Source: Phylloscopus collybita (lineage: Eukaryota; Chordata; Aves; Passeriformes; Phylloscopidae). From it: a stretch of 64,000 nt of DNA. How positions within the stretch are numbered: the stretch's first letter is position 1; every line of letters starts with the position of its first letter. The stretch spans positions 6,561,001 to 6,625,000 of the forward strand of contig JAJNNQ010000002.1 of the NCBI GenBank assembly GCA_027886175.1, in the 5' to 3' direction. The position numbers and the translations under genes were made by a program. The notes below the pieces were generated by a model that searched no databases, was not told the DNA's origin, and was given only the letters and a program-made list of their open reading frames with translations. Shown here one piece after another: positions 1 through 12,145 of the stretch.

Positions 1-790
1 GCAGCATGTCTAACCCTGGAGCTGGTAACAACACAGGGAGCTGCAATCCCTTAGAAGAACGAAACTCTGGTGTTTGTGCTAGCAACTGAGCTAACATTAA
101 CCTATGTCGTTCTTCTGCAACCAACCTTCAGATTGCTAAGGCTGAAAAATGCTTTATGGAGATCAAAACTTTGTCTGGTTACTTGTGTGAGTAGTTATTT
201 TTCCCTGGTATAAATAGACTAATGACAGCTGCTTGTTTAAGTTCAGCTCTGCTTCTGTTTGGTATCAAAATTCATCTGACATGGACAGGAGCACTGGGCT
301 GACTTACAGCCTAGCAGAAGGAGAGAAAGCAGGTCTGCTAATAAACTTTTAAGTCCAGGCAAATATTTAATTCAGGGCCTGATTCACAGCTGATGAATCA
401 TGTTCATAAAGCTGTCATCCCTGCACGTGAGCAGTGAACACAGATTCCACTCCTCGCAAAGCTTTTATTGTGCTTTACATTTATTGGTACAAGCATTTGC
501 TCACGATGTCGGATGACAAATCTTTTTAAACAAAAGGAGCTTCAAGTCAGATACCTTAACAAAGCAATGTGTATTTAAGTGTACAAAGGGAATACTACTT
601 TTTAGAGAGGGGTTTTTACTTGTCTAAAGTAGAAAAGGCGGGTAACAATTGTCTCTTCTTCATCAGGCTTACAGTGGTGTGATGAGCACCTCGCTGCTTT
701 CTCAAGCACTTACCTGCCAAGCCAATATTTAGTGATACTGGAGTAATCATTGCCTAGCAGCTGGTACAAGTGCTGTTCCTTCTCTTGCAG
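1..790 (+). other. INSIG1: INSIG1 intron (3' part) upstream of first visible coding exon
   Basis: This is AT-rich, non-repetitive sequence with no convincing coding frame. It ends in a pyrimidine tract and acceptor (cttctcttgcag) just before the exon at 791. The exons encoding the INSIG1 N-terminus and first membrane segment must lie upstream of the window. No exon matching the preceding INSIG1 segment could be found here. Confidence 0.75.
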
Positions 791-915
791 CTGTGGTTGG
801 CCTGCTGTACCCCTGCATCGACAGCCACCTCGGGGAGCCCCACAAGTTCAAGCGGGAGTGGGCCAGCGTCATGCGCTGCATCGCCGTCTTCGTGGGCATC
901 AACCACGCCAGTGCT
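791..915 (+). CDS. INSIG1: INSIG1 internal coding exon (human residues about 139-179)
   Basis: INSIG1 is an endoplasmic reticulum polytopic membrane protein. With sterols it retains the SCAP-SREBP complex in the ER, and it bridges HMG-CoA reductase to ubiquitin ligases such as gp78. The frame, entered after two bases, reads [20 protein letters not shown] and continues to GINHASA. Numbering back from the C-terminus, the two lysines in HKFK fall on positions 156 and 158 of the 277-residue human protein, its known ubiquitination sites, and both are kept here. The exon lies between a good acceptor (tcttgcag) and a weaker donor (GCT|gtatcc). With the following exons it gives an uninterrupted frame of 139 codons plus stop, the C-terminal half of the protein. 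The first half is outside the window. INSIG2 is excluded by the terminal exon. Nothing suggests a broken gene. Confidence 0.95.
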
Positions 916-1559
916 GTATCCTTCAGCTAGTGTGTGCCCCGTGGGCTTGTCTGTGCTCCTCAAACTGTCCCTGCCACCCGGGTCTGGGGGAGAATTGCCG
1001 AGGTAAGGGTGGTGCTTGTGGCAGAGAAGTTCTGTGAGACCTGCTGTAGGCTGCAGTGGCTACTGTAACGTGTGTAACCCAGCTCGGTGTTATGGGAGGG
1101 GAGAGGGATTGACATCATGGTATGTCTCTGTGTAAGTTGTGTTATTTTAATCTATATCTTGTCTACATCTAAAAGTCAACACAATTAACTGGTGATGTGC
1201 TAGTGAGAAGCACAAAGTAAGAGTGTTCTTTATGCTAAAAACATGGTGGCTTGAGCAGGAAACATAAATCAGCTGGATTACCCAGGCTACTTGAGACAAA
1301 AATCCATCAAATCTTTTAAAATGTAGCATATTCTCTAGCTGTTCAATGTGACAAAAACTGATGTTGATTTTGCAGTCATGCTCCAGTCAGAGTTAACAAG
1401 AGTCATGATTGCTTGGCAGGTCTGAAAACCAGATCCTAAAGGTTTTGTATTTAAAGACAGAGAATTGTGCTCACTTTCAGTTTGAATTCTCCCTTGTTCA
1501 GTTTCGGCAACAGGATGTCTGCAGACTTAAAAAGGACTGTCCTTAACATCTTTTTCCAG
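916..1559 (+). other. INSIG1: INSIG1 intron
   Basis: The intron begins gtatcc, a poor match to the donor consensus after +3, and ends in tctttttccag. Retention would add four codons and stop at TAG 928-930. No repeats or other genes are seen. A 31-codon frame runs open from ATG 1467 into the next exon, but no evidence suggests it is used. Confidence 0.85.
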
Positions 1560-1726
1560 AAACTAGACTTTGCAAACAACGTCCAGCTGTCCCTGACTCT
1601 GGCAGCCTTATCACTGGGGCTTTGGTGGACATTTGATCGTTCAAGAAGTGGTCTCGGACTTGGAATAACAATAGCCTTTGTAGCAACACTGATAACCCAG
1701 TTTCTTGTATATAATGGTGTTTATCA
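1560..1726 (+). CDS. INSIG1: INSIG1 internal coding exon (human residues about 180-235)
   Basis: The exon encodes [20 protein letters not shown], then [11 protein letters not shown] and [20 protein letters not shown]. It covers two hydrophobic membrane segments and the juxtamembrane turn between them. The aspartate of WWTFDRS (codon 1635-1637) corresponds to human Asp205, known to be needed for binding SCAP and reductase. The serine two residues on corresponds to Ser207. The donor is a perfect GTAAGT at 1727-1732 and splits the glutamine codon (CA|G), which is completed by the next exon at 2178. The sequence is almost invariant from mammals, with a valine in IAFVATL where human has leucine. 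Confidence 0.96.
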
Positions 1727-2177
1727 GTAAGTTATGCTTCTAAAATCCTATTTCAATTCTCTTGTCTTAACTGAAAGCATGGGTTCACCTGAACTAGAAT
1801 TTAGTTAACATATTTGGCATATTCTTCTAAGATGCTTTGTTTGTCTAAGGTAGTGATCCAGTTGTTCTAAATGCCCAGGCTGAGAACTGGGGGTGGAAGG
1901 TGGGGAGCAGATGAATTGAGATGTGTGAAATGGTAACACCTCAGAAAACTGAACTCTGCTCTCAGCAGAGTGAATTTCTGAACTGGCTAGGACATGGGGG
2001 TTTAGAAGCTTATGAGGTTTACAGACTTAATTTGGTCTCCCAATTTCCATCTCCTCTGTTGCTGCTTTTTGTTGTTTCAGCCCAGGGAGAGAATTCTGTA
2101 GCATCTAGTTAACAGTATGTAAGATGATGAAAGTTACTTGTCTCTAACTTTCTACCTTACTCCCTTTTCTTTGCTAG
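1727..2177 (+). other. INSIG1: INSIG1 intron
   Basis: The donor is gtaagt and the acceptor cttttctttgctag. The intron is about 450 bp of unique sequence with no other feature. Confidence 0.9.
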
Positions 2178-2277
2178 GTATACATCCCCAGATTTCCTTT
2201 ACATCCGTTCTTGGCTTCCATGTATTTTTTTCTCAGGAGGTGTGACTGTAGGAAACATAGGACGCCAGCTGGCTATG
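2178..2277 (+). CDS. INSIG1: INSIG1 internal coding exon (human residues about 235-268)
   Basis: The first base completes the glutamine codon. The exon then reads [20 protein letters not shown] followed by [13 protein letters not shown], which is the last membrane segment and its cytosolic exit. The length (1 plus 33 codons) keeps phase exactly. The donor is ATG|gtaatt. The following intron is much longer than the previous two. Confidence 0.96.
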
Positions 2278-2626
2278 GTAATTACTGCATAATTAGTAGT
2301 TTCTTTAACAATCCAAATGCTTTCCATTGTTGTTAGTCCAAGAACAAACTATGCCTCGAAGGGTATGACTCACAAACTGACAGAGTTAAATAGATGTATT
2401 CCTAAGAGCTGAACTGTAAGCAGACAACCTGTGTTGCCAGTAGAGTGGGTATTGTCTTAGTAAGTGTTTGAATGTCTTTTGTATTTAACTTTTTCCAGCA
2501 GCAGCCTAAATAAGACTGGAATCAGTACATTGCTCCTGCTCCATCAGTATTTATAATTAACATTTAGAGTAGCTGGAGAACTGAGACACTGCTGGGCTTT
2601 CTCTAATTATTCATGCACAAAAGTAC

Positions 2627-2648
2627 ATATAGGGAAATGTCCCTATAT
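2627..2648. repeat. Small perfect inverted repeat in INSIG1 intron
   Basis: The arms ATATAGGGA and TCCCTATAT are exact reverse complements around a 4-base loop, AATG. No function is known. Confidence 0.6.
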
Positions 2649-3911
2649 AGCATCAAATTCCACTGCTCCAAAAATCAAATATTCTCTTGCTGGTTCCTTA
2701 AGACATGATTCAACTATCACTCCATATATGGGATAATATAAATTACTGTCTTGTTTGCCAGGTTCTTGAGGAATTATTTCCTTGTGGCACACTGAAGAGT
2801 AAACCTGGCTGTGTGTTTGCACATCAGCCTAAGGCTTGGTTGTGAAAAGTGTTCTGACTCTGATGGATAATAATAATTAATACTGTGTTGATTTAACTTC
2901 TGTCTTCTTTGCTATGTAAGTCCTGTATCCTGGAAAACATCCTTCAAGTATTTAACTTTCCTAAGGCTGCTGTGGTTTAGGTGTCTTCAATTTTTACTGA
3001 AGTAAGGGCATTTGAGGTTCTTTAAAACACAAGTTCACTACTCCCCCTTCAAATCCCACTGAGGTGTACAATCTGCATTTGGGTTTATTTAGGACTATGT
3101 GTATGGGGGGAAGAGGAAGCATAATTTCTTTTAAATTTGCCATTCACATTTCACAAGTGAAAACAACCATTAACTGAATTCTGTTGAAGCTTTGGTATTG
3201 CAGCAGAGTCTCAAAATACAGTTATAGTTGGTTTTATGCTACACTGCTGTATTTCACACAGTGCTTCCAGTTGCTGTGCTGCTCCTGTTAGAAAGCAAAG
3301 GAAGGGAGCCTTAAACTAGAAAGAGCTAAAATTAATTTTGACACATTAAACTTTTTTCCTTTGATATCATTTCATGTGGCATCTCACCTGAACTGTTAAA
3401 ATCAGCCTGTATCCTGCCTGCAGCTTTCCTGTCAGTCTTGTCATCTTCCTTTAAAAAAAAGGGGTCAAGTTGGCAATGCAGAGCTTTTTATTCTGGTTAT
3501 TTAGAGGTATCTTCTCATGTTTTATATTGCCATTGCTTAGTCAGGAAAAACTGGAGAAGTGCAACATTTTCATAGGAACACTCCTGCCAGTCCTTGTGAA
3601 GCATTCTGTGCAGGAAAGCCAAAGAAGTAGAGTCTGTAATTCAGTCAACCACATCTTTCTTCCTTAGAGATAATTCAAAAGTACCAGTCTGCTTTGTCAG
3701 CCATCGTGAATGTGGCAGGAAGATGGAATGTAGCATTTTTTTAACCCATACTTGAATAAAACAGTTATTTCTGTGCTGCAGCCCCTGAACTATTTGCTGC
3801 ATGTGACAGATATTTTCTGGGTTTGTCCAGAGTCGAAGGTGGCACCTGTGGAAATTAGTGGAGTGAAGTTGCTTTGCTTCTTCCTCAACCCCTGTCTAGC
3901 TTTTCCAGTAA

Positions 3912-3947
3912 GAAATGAAAAGGGAAATGAAAAGGGAAATGAAAAGT
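3912..3947 (+). repeat. 12-bp tandem repeat, three copies
   Basis: The unit gaaatgaaaagg is repeated three times head to tail in the INSIG1 intron. It is a minor minisatellite. Confidence 0.7.
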
Positions 3948-4965
3948 GTCCCTGAGACATTTCCTCCTATGCTGATAAATATTTGCTTGGGAGGTGCTTG
4001 CTGCTTTCCAGTCACTGCATTTCAGGGGAGCTCCCATGTACTAACAAAGTGCAGTGTGACCTTTCAGCAAACCTGCTGTTAGCAGAGACTTTGGGGTTTT
4101 GTTTGGTTTGTTGAGGTTTTCTGCTACTAGCTTGAGGATGAAATCAAATGTTTTCTTTTAGTAGCTTTTATAGCAAAAGAAGAGGTGAAGGTGCTGCTGC
4201 TGCCATCATTTTTTTTCTGCTCATTATGACACCCAGAGTTGCTCAGTCAGTGCTCATCAGCTGGGTTAAGTGGGTGGCAACGCTTCATTTTGAGTTGTAA
4301 CCATCATTCTCAGCATCTGACAAATTAGAGTGGTATTCAGAACTTGGGCCTCACAAACATCTATTGTGTACTAGTGCTTGAGGCTGGAGAACTGAGGATG
4401 CATTCAGTACTTGAAAATATATTTGCATTTTGACCTTACAAGGAGAACATGTTACAAGCTTTGTTTCAAAGAAAAATTGGTTAAATATCTTATAGTGACA
4501 TACTGCAGGGTTCCATACTAGAAAGGGGACTTAGGAACAAATGAGTCAGTCTCTGCTACCAGGCTTTGTCTGGAAAACAAAGTAACTTGTGGTTAAAGGC
4601 AGTTTGAGAAAGGGCTGTTAAAACTGAATTGATGTCCATTAAGTGAAGCATTGCATACCTTCTGCTAAGAAATAAACTCAGATAGAGAGGAAAGATAAAG
4701 TCTTATAAAAAGCAGTGCCGTTGGCAGATGGATTTTTCAGATGCACTGACTGAGACAACAAACACTCATCGTGATTTTTTTTTTTTTTTTTTCAGCAGTT
4801 AGGGAGCATGTCCTTGTTAAGCTTTTATAAGAAGCCATTCTCGCCAGGTCATTGTCAGCCTAACTGGAGTTTCTTGACTATTTAATAATTGAAAATACTG
4901 CATAATGTAGTCATTTATCAGATGGCATTAAAACCTAACATGTGTTTGATGTTTTTTATCCATAG

Positions 4966-4995
4966 GGTATTCCAGAGAAACCACACAACGACTAA
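4966..4995 (+). CDS. INSIG1: INSIG1 terminal coding exon segment with stop
   Basis: Nine codons, GIPEKPHND, are followed by TAA at 4993-4995. This is the INSIG1-specific C-terminal tail (GVPEKPHSD in human). INSIG2 has an unrelated, longer tail here, so the tail decides the paralogue. Together the four visible exons end at residue 277 in human numbering, the normal full length. The same exon continues as the 3' UTR. Confidence 0.95.
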   Translation, partial: GIPEKPHND

Positions 4996-7265
4996 GCCTT
5001 TGAAGAAGAACACCCGGTGCCAGTGTGAAAGCAACATTATGAAGATGTGTTCCTTTTTAAAACTGAAGATTATTTAGAAGAAATAATCTCTTTATGGGCT
5101 CACTGCACAAATGACTTGTGGGGGAAAAAAAAAAAATATTAATCCACTCTTAGAATAGCCAAGTGAAATTAACTGCTTATCTTGAAATCTTACCCTGATT
5201 TACCGCATAAGCATTTGCGTATGGCTGTTCTCTGGAAGAGTTTAACACCAAGTGCATACAACTGTTCAGGCTAAGTGGCAGTTCTCCAAGTATTAGATTC
5301 CACTGTAAGTTATTGAATCAGCTGCCGTGTTTTAAAGCCTTGAAACTGAAATTTAATTACAAGCTCTTGTATCAGTGCCCAAAGGAAGTAGATCGATGGT
5401 GCTTAACAATGATGAAGTATGGTTTAATAGGAATAGTATTTATCCAAATCTTTTAAAAAATAGGGTTATTTAAAAATAAGAGTGATCGAAACAGATTAAA
5501 GGCATTGCACTAATGCTTTTAGGAGTCTTATGAAGGAATCATGCCCTTACTTGTAATGCTGCATTAAGTTTCTGTCTTTGACGGTGGAGAGGGTTTGAGG
5601 GATGAGGGGTTGGAAGCCTTAGTTTGGAACTTCTAAATTACTTCAGTACGAGGAGTGAACACTGGAGACAATCTTGTTCAAACATGAGCCTTTATCAAGA
5701 GATTCCGACTGGAAATTTCATTACTCCTGAGGCTTGCAGTTAGATTTGCAAGAATCAAGTTCTGGCCACAATTCAGTAAGAAATCTAAGAGTGTGTGACT
5801 ACCCCTGCTTGGTATTAGACACCTGCTTCAGTGTCTCACCAAAGGACATCTTAAGAATGTCAAATGTCTGGTGTCACTGAAAAAACATGCATTGCATGTC
5901 ATTGCTTGGCCATCAAGCATGTGCCCCCAATTTCTTCGATTTCCTCCTAGAGCTGTCCCTGAATCCAGGTTTGGACTGAAACCATCAGAAACAGAATTGG
6001 GCCTCAAATGTGATTTAAACTGTATGTGAAGAATAGCCTACAGCTTGTTTCCTCAGTTCAGTTTCTGAAAGAGATCACTACTTGTTTTTACACAACCCTA
6101 TAGAACTTGCAATCTGTGATTGCCTTCTTAAAAACAAAAAGTGCTTATGTCACTGCATTAAACATTTGGTGTTCCTTAATACATAGTTCTGGTGAGCACA
6201 ACGTATTCATTTGATAGCTTAGACCACAGGAGACCTAAATAGCAAGTTTTAGGTCTTAAAAGTTGAAGTGCAATGTACAGTAAGTCTGAGCCTCAAGTTC
6301 TCTTCAATATCGATCATTTCCTATGAGAGATTAAAGAGAAAAGGGTTCTGAGTTCATTTCAATGCTGCATGGAGTCAAATGGAGCAATAATTTATTTAAC
6401 TAGTAAAGCTAGTTTTGTTGTATCTTACATTGAACCCAAATTTTTAGAAATACTCCAATTTTGTGGTTATGGTGTACTTGTAAACTTTTATGGTTTTGCC
6501 TTTTTGTATTATGCAGGTTGTTTTTTTGGTTTATTTTCCTTTTTTTTTTTTTTTTTTTTTTTTTTTGGTTGTGTTCTTTTCCAATCTTATATGGCTTCAG
6601 TTATAGTTAAAGGCATCAGTTAAAGGCTGAACCATCAAAACAGAATTTGAGGCCAGGTCTCTGTTCTGGCTGTTTTCACTCTTCTAAGGGAATGCTAGCA
6701 ACAAAAGTTTAGCACCAAGTCTATAGTACAGAGCAGACCCCAATTCTAACCTTGCTTTGGTGTAAATCAAGAGTAATTTCATTGGTATAAGATCCTTCCT
6801 CAAATGTTCAAAACTGAAAGAATCAGATTTTGTAGAACTACTTGAGGAGATCAGGACAGGTTCAGCTCAGCTGTTTAAGAAGCTGCTACCTTGCTGGAGA
6901 TACAGCTTTGTAACCATCTTAAAACCCATTTCCAAATGTTATTGAACCAGATGTAAGTAAAGCTGGCAGTGATCTCTATGGGTATTTGATAGAGAAGTAT
7001 CTAAGATTTATTTGTAAAGACTGAAACTAAATCTGTACCTGTTAGGAATAATGCAGCCAAAAATGTAAGTCAAAAGTTCATTTTTTGCCAATACTTCTGA
7101 GTATCTTAACCAAAGTGATTTAAGTTTGGAAGAGGTGGGGAGGGGAGTGAAGAAAATTTGCACTATTCTGAATTTGAACACTTAAATTCTCATTCTTACT
7201 GATAAGTTTTCAGCGGTGTGTTTGGTTTTACACTTTTTTTACTATTAAAGTTTTAAGATCAAACC
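4996..7265 (+). other. INSIG1: INSIG1 3' untranslated region
   Basis: AT-rich, non-coding sequence follows the stop codon and contains an unbroken T run at about 6540-6566. The end is inferred from ATTAAA at 7244-7249. The length, about 2.2 kb, is reasonable for INSIG1. Earlier or later cleavage sites cannot be excluded. Confidence 0.55.
7244..7249 (+). terminator. INSIG1: Putative INSIG1 polyadenylation signal (ATTAAA)
   Basis: ATTAAA lies downstream of a T-rich stretch, and GT-rich sequence (tctttgccttgggttctctgtgctcg, abbreviated) follows about 20-40 bases later. Placement is by motif only. Confidence 0.45.
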
Positions 7266-9388
7266 ATCTTTGCCTTGGGTTCTCTGTGCTCGCATTATGC
7301 AGGAATCTTTCTTGAAAAGGACAGTTGTTATGGTTGCATAACAAATATTCAGTCATGCATATGCAGTGGTTTAAACAAAACAAAGCAAAAAAATCCTAAA
7401 CTGAACTTGGCAAGATCAGCTTGGGCTTGGGTTGTAGAGTTGAAGAAAAACAGCCTTGCTATTGTAGCAGGAAAGCAGAGTAAGTGTGTCGGGGTTTTGT
7501 GGCTTAAAGTACAGAATCTTCCTGCCATTGTCTTCCAAAATGCTGAAATTCATAATCTGAAACAAAATATGGAGGGGGCAGGGTAAGCAGGCAAATCCCT
7601 CTTGTGGTTTGGTTGTTGTGATTACAAAAGTGATTACTAAAGTCTGAAGCATCTTGAAGAGTACAAGCTAAGAATGAGCTGCTAAGGCTAAACAACTCTT
7701 AACAGCTCTCAAATTTAGACCAAAATCTTCAATTTTACTGCACTTAAGTGTCTGTTTTGGACTTCTAGAAGTTGCTGCATTTTCAGTGGAAACAGTAGAA
7801 TGACTTTTTGGTCAATTTTCAGTGGTTAGCTGAAGAAAGCTTCATTAGGAATTTCTTGACTATTTTAGCTTAAACAGCCTGTATTTGTTTAACTTCAGTG
7901 TAGCAGCTGAGGAGGTGAGTGTTAACAGCTCCAATTGGATGGCTCACATTCTCCAGGTACATTGATTTCCCTGAAAATGTTCTCAAATTCTGTGAAAAGT
8001 AATTAAGTATGTGTGTGTATATATATATATATATATGGTGTGGGACCAGCCTGCTTTCACAGAACTAAAGCATGGTGGTCCCCTTTTGAGTCAGGAACAG
8101 ATGTACAAAGTTTATAAAGGAAAAAAAAAAAAAAGAAATATTCCCTGCAAGTGGGATGATTTGACGTGTGCATATTCCTGCAGATCCTTCCTGTGGCTTG
8201 TGCAGCCTTTGGCTTTAATCATGGGGATTTGCAGGTGCTAAATTAGCCACAGGAGGGCCCATAGTCTGTTCTCTGAATGCAGCAGGAACATATTGAGATG
8301 AATAATGAAATTAGGTCTCAATTGCCTTTACTGCACATCAGAGTAGCTCCAAAATTCATGAGAACAAAGCATTACATGCTGGACTAATTGAACAAAGCAT
8401 ATATGTGAGAGCCTTTTGAGGGTCCTGTCTTAGAAACAGGTGAGAGGTGTGGGTGATAGTGGGTACTTTCAGCTAAAAGGCCAAGAAAAGCTCCTATAGA
8501 CAAATAAGGGTGATTTCTCTGGGCAGTGAAACACCACAGGAGTTGCCCCTTGGATAGTTTGGAGTCACCTCCCTGTGTTTAAATCCTTACACTGGGCAGT
8601 GATAATGTTCTGCCTTCCTGGGCTGCAAATGGGGACAGATGAATTGCATGTGCAATAAAGCCACAGTCCTCATGCCTGTCTGTGTGATAAGAGAGTCTGC
8701 AGATTGTGATGATGCTTCTGGCCTGCTCTGGTTAACTTTCAGACATAGAATTCAAAGTACATATTATAATTCCTATAAATAATTCATTGCTACACAAAAA
8801 CACATAAAAGGTTAGAGCTTTATTCAGTTTTACTCAGTGAAAATTTTTGTTCAGCTGCAAATTATGCCTTCTCTATTTCATTAAGTCTTGTTAATGTGTT
8901 AAGTAGCTAGAGTGCAATTATACTTTCATTAAATATCAGAGAAGTGCTACAGAGGTTACATAAACCTGCTGTGTTCCCTAAGAATTAAAATATCAGCTAC
9001 AACTCAACATAAATTAAACACAGCTACATTTTCTCCCAGCTCAGTAGCTGGTATGGGGCTCCCCCTGGCAGCCAGGTGAGTGTCCCTTGGGTATCCCTGC
9101 CATGGTTTGGAGCTGGCAAGGGAAGGCTGTGTGTCTCTTACTCATGTGAATGCACAGGGAGCTCATCCCTTTCAAGGGATCTCAGAGTAGGGGCCAAAAA
9201 TTAAAATAAGTTAACCTGGACTCAGAAGTGAGTCAAGATCCCATCCAGGAAGCACCTGTGACAGAAAGGCTCACTGAGATGCTCCTGGGGAGAAATGTAA
9301 ATTGTTCACATGTGACCATGGAGTTCCTCAAGACAGAAGGTCTGCTGGCTGTTCTGGCTGCATTTTGAGTTGCATGATGCTGGAGAGA
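7266..9388. other. Intergenic sequence downstream of INSIG1
   Basis: Unique AT-rich DNA. It holds a (TG)n(TA)n microsatellite at about 8008-8036 and an A14 run near 8120. No gene is recognised, and no open frame has coding character. Confidence 0.6.
8008..8036. repeat. (TG)n(TA)n microsatellite
   Basis: Alternating TG then TA dinucleotides. Confidence 0.85.
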
Positions 9389-9558
9389 CCATAGAATCAT
9401 AGAAATGCTCAGGGTGGGACCTTAAGGATCCTCTGGTTCTAACCCCTCCTGCCATGGGCAGACACCCACTTGCCCAGGTTGCTCCAAGCCCCATCCAACC
9501 TGGCCTTGAACACTGCCAGGGATGGGGCAGCCACAGCTTCTCTGAGCAGCCTGTGCTA
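9389..9558 (-). mobile_element. CR1 LINE 3' fragment
   Basis: On the minus strand the sequence reads as the familiar CR1 3' end: a region of the type GTTCAAGGCCAGGTTGGATG, then GGTTAGAACCAGAGGATC, then the terminal TTCTATGATTCTATG-like repeat (atagaatcatagaa on + at 9391). It is about 170 bp and 5'-truncated. CR1 is a non-LTR retroposon typical of birds. Confidence 0.85.
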
Positions 9559-11860
9559 GATAAAATCAACAAGCACAACGTTTGGGTCGGCTGGAACACT
9601 TGTTACCACCTTGGCATGCACTGGTTTGATTCTGACCTTTGAAAAGTGGTTCAAGTTGTCTGAGAGTGCAATGCTTCACCTCTTTATAAACCTAAACCAC
9701 TTTTTAATATAAAAATGAAATGAGAAATTTCAATTTCCAAAGGTTCTTCCTGGTTGTTTTAATGTTGCAGAAGTGTATAAGTATGTGTTGGTTTAAGAAT
9801 TATCTTTTGTTTTGATAAATCAGCAATTTTTGGCCCAAAAAAAAGATTTTTCAAAAACTTTCTGATCACTTTTGCAAGTATCACATAGCAAGTATCACCT
9901 TGCTTATGCACTACCCTCATTGATCTTTTATCTTCTGGCCCAGGGTAATCACTTTCTTCTTCCTTCCTGCCCTCTGTTGTTTAAACAGCCTCCTCTAAAC
10001 TTTATACTGGCTTCATCACCTTTCAGACCTCATCTTCCTCTCAATAGGGGCTTGAAAGGCAGCAGATACCTGTGCTGGATCTGCACTGTCTGCACCTTTT
10101 CATTCTCAGACCTTACTCAGAGCTTGTTCAAAATAATTTTTTCCTGTTTTCTTGCCTGTTTCAGTCAGAAACTTTCTACAATGAAAAATGGAAGGACCAG
10201 CATCCCCCATCTCAGCACCTGGGGGAGCAAACCAGGAGCTGTGCTGTTCTCTGCCTTGTTCTGACAATTGTGTTTGGGAAGATGAAGTTTTGTTTAAAAC
10301 AGGCCAAACAACCACCAAGTTTTTCTCACCTGCCCTGGCTCAGAGGAGCAGCTTTGCAGTGCCAGCCGTGTCACTGTCATGTGGTCCTGGAGGCTGCTGG
10401 GGTTTTGAACAGCAGCACCTGGAGATGAGGTACCTCAGGCTGTGTGAGCTCTGGATCCTACAAGCCACCACTCAGATTTTAATATCAGCACCTCTTGCAT
10501 TGCTGCTGTGTCACAAAAAGGACAGCTGCTGTTGAGTTTAATGCTGGGTATCATCTGAGCAGATGTCATCCAAAAGCAAGAGAAGCTGTCTGTGATCCCT
10601 GATCTCTGCTGGAGTGCAGCTGACAGCCCAGGCTGGAGGGTCCCTCTGGAGGGGCCTGAGCTGCTGAGCTCTTGCACCAGGACCCTGCAGCACAGAGCCT
10701 GGGCGTGGTGTGGAGCTGTGCTGGAGGGATGAGCAACCAGCTCTGATTCCTCCAGGAAATCTGCTGCTCCTGGGCTGCTGGAAGAGGTGACACCAGCTGA
10801 TGTAGGAAAAAGGTGCAACACATCCCTGCCAGCATCAATCAAACCCGCTCCAAATTTTGCCCCACAAGGATCAGACAATGCAGTCCAGAAATCTCTAGAG
10901 GTGCAGAGCTTGGGCTAAGGAAAAATCCCCAGGAATACATACCCTGCTGATATACCCAGCTATAACAAAATAAACAGGGCAAAAATCCAAGCTCCAGGGG
11001 CTCTTTTGTGCAGCAGAGACCTTGTCCAGATGAGCAGAGCTGATTTATTTCCGTGCAGAGCTCTGCAGCAGGGAAATCCTTTACAACCTCTGGCTTAAAC
11101 ATTTTTCCTTGCTTGGCTGAAGCACACAGAGAGTGCAGTCAGTGGCATCCTCACCCCAGACAGGATTCAAACACAGCTGATCTGAGGTGTAGCACAGGTG
11201 AAGTCAGTGGGACTGGAGGTGTGCTGAGCACCATGAGCAGCTCCAGCTCTGGAGTCCTGCTCCCAGCCATAGCAGAGCAGCAGACACTGTCACTGCTAAG
11301 GGCTGGAGGTCAGACACGAATAATCCTCCAACCAAACCTCCCACAGGTCACCTTCCAAGCACCTTGCTTAAGGCTGTTTTGGAACAGTTGAGTAAGAGTG
11401 AATAAAAACATCAGCAAAAGTACCACACGCAGTCGTAAGCACCTGAGTTACCAGCTCTGTGGAAGAAGATAGTGATGGTGTCTAACAGCATAAGCAATCC
11501 CGATGATTTTACTCAGAATTTTAGCAATTTTTTTGTCCTTTCATGCAAAGAACACACCTGGCATCACCAGGGCAGATCCCACTGCCACTGTTCAGCTTTT
11601 ACTTCACCTTTACTCCGCCAGCTTGTGGTGCTGCTGGGATGAGAGTCCTAGCACAGTACAGGTGAGTCAGTACTGAACACAGATTGAAGGTGTGACCTGG
11701 GGGCTCATGATTTCCTTGGTGGAACTCAAGGATAAACATTCCCATAATTGTAGCCACCCCAGGGGTATTCAAAGGCACCCCTACAGGCTGGTGGATTTGG
11801 CACAGGAGGCACAGCCTCCAAAACTGGCAGCTGAAGACCACAGAGAGGATGTGAGACATC
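9559..11860. other. Intergenic sequence without recognised gene
   Basis: Mixed-composition unique DNA. Several short overlapping open frames at 10.0-10.9 kb on both strands share no domain or compositional bias and look random. Confidence 0.5.
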
Positions 11861-11861
11861 C

Positions 11862-12145
11862 CAGAATCATAGAGTCACGCTAGAATAACATTGAAGGTCA
11901 TCAAGTCTTGCTGGTAACCCAGCAGTGCCATGTCCATCACTTAAACTATGTCCCTAAGTGCCTCATCTACACATCTCATAGAGACCTCCAGGGATGGTGA
12001 CTCCACCACTGCCCTGGGCAGCCTGTTCCACTGCTTGACAACTCCTAAGGAGAAGAAATTTTTCCCAATATCCAATCCAAACTTCCCCTGGCTCAACTTG
12101 AGGCTGTTTCCTCTCATCCCAAACCAAAACAGCACAAGGCTCAAG
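11862..12145 (-). mobile_element. CR1 LINE 3' fragment
   Basis: On + it begins cagaatcatagag, the reverse complement of the CR1 terminal repeat. It continues through the CR1 tail signature (tgccctgggcagcctgttcc, then ggagaagaaatttttccc). It is a 5'-truncated, diverged minus-strand insertion and a different subfamily from the copy at 9.4 kb. Confidence 0.85.

Larger units (their letters stand above)
2278..4965 (+). other. INSIG1: INSIG1 last intron
   Basis: About 2.7 kb of AT-rich unique sequence ends at an acceptor (ttttttatccatag). It holds a 9-bp-arm inverted repeat at 2627-2648, three copies of a 12-bp unit near 3912-3947, a T16 run near 4777, and an isolated octamer ATTTGCAT near 4424. 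No exon-like frame is present. Confidence 0.85.

Noticed and set aside
791..4995. Identification as INSIG2
   Set aside because: The last exon reads GIPEKPHND, the INSIG1 tail; INSIG2 ends differently.
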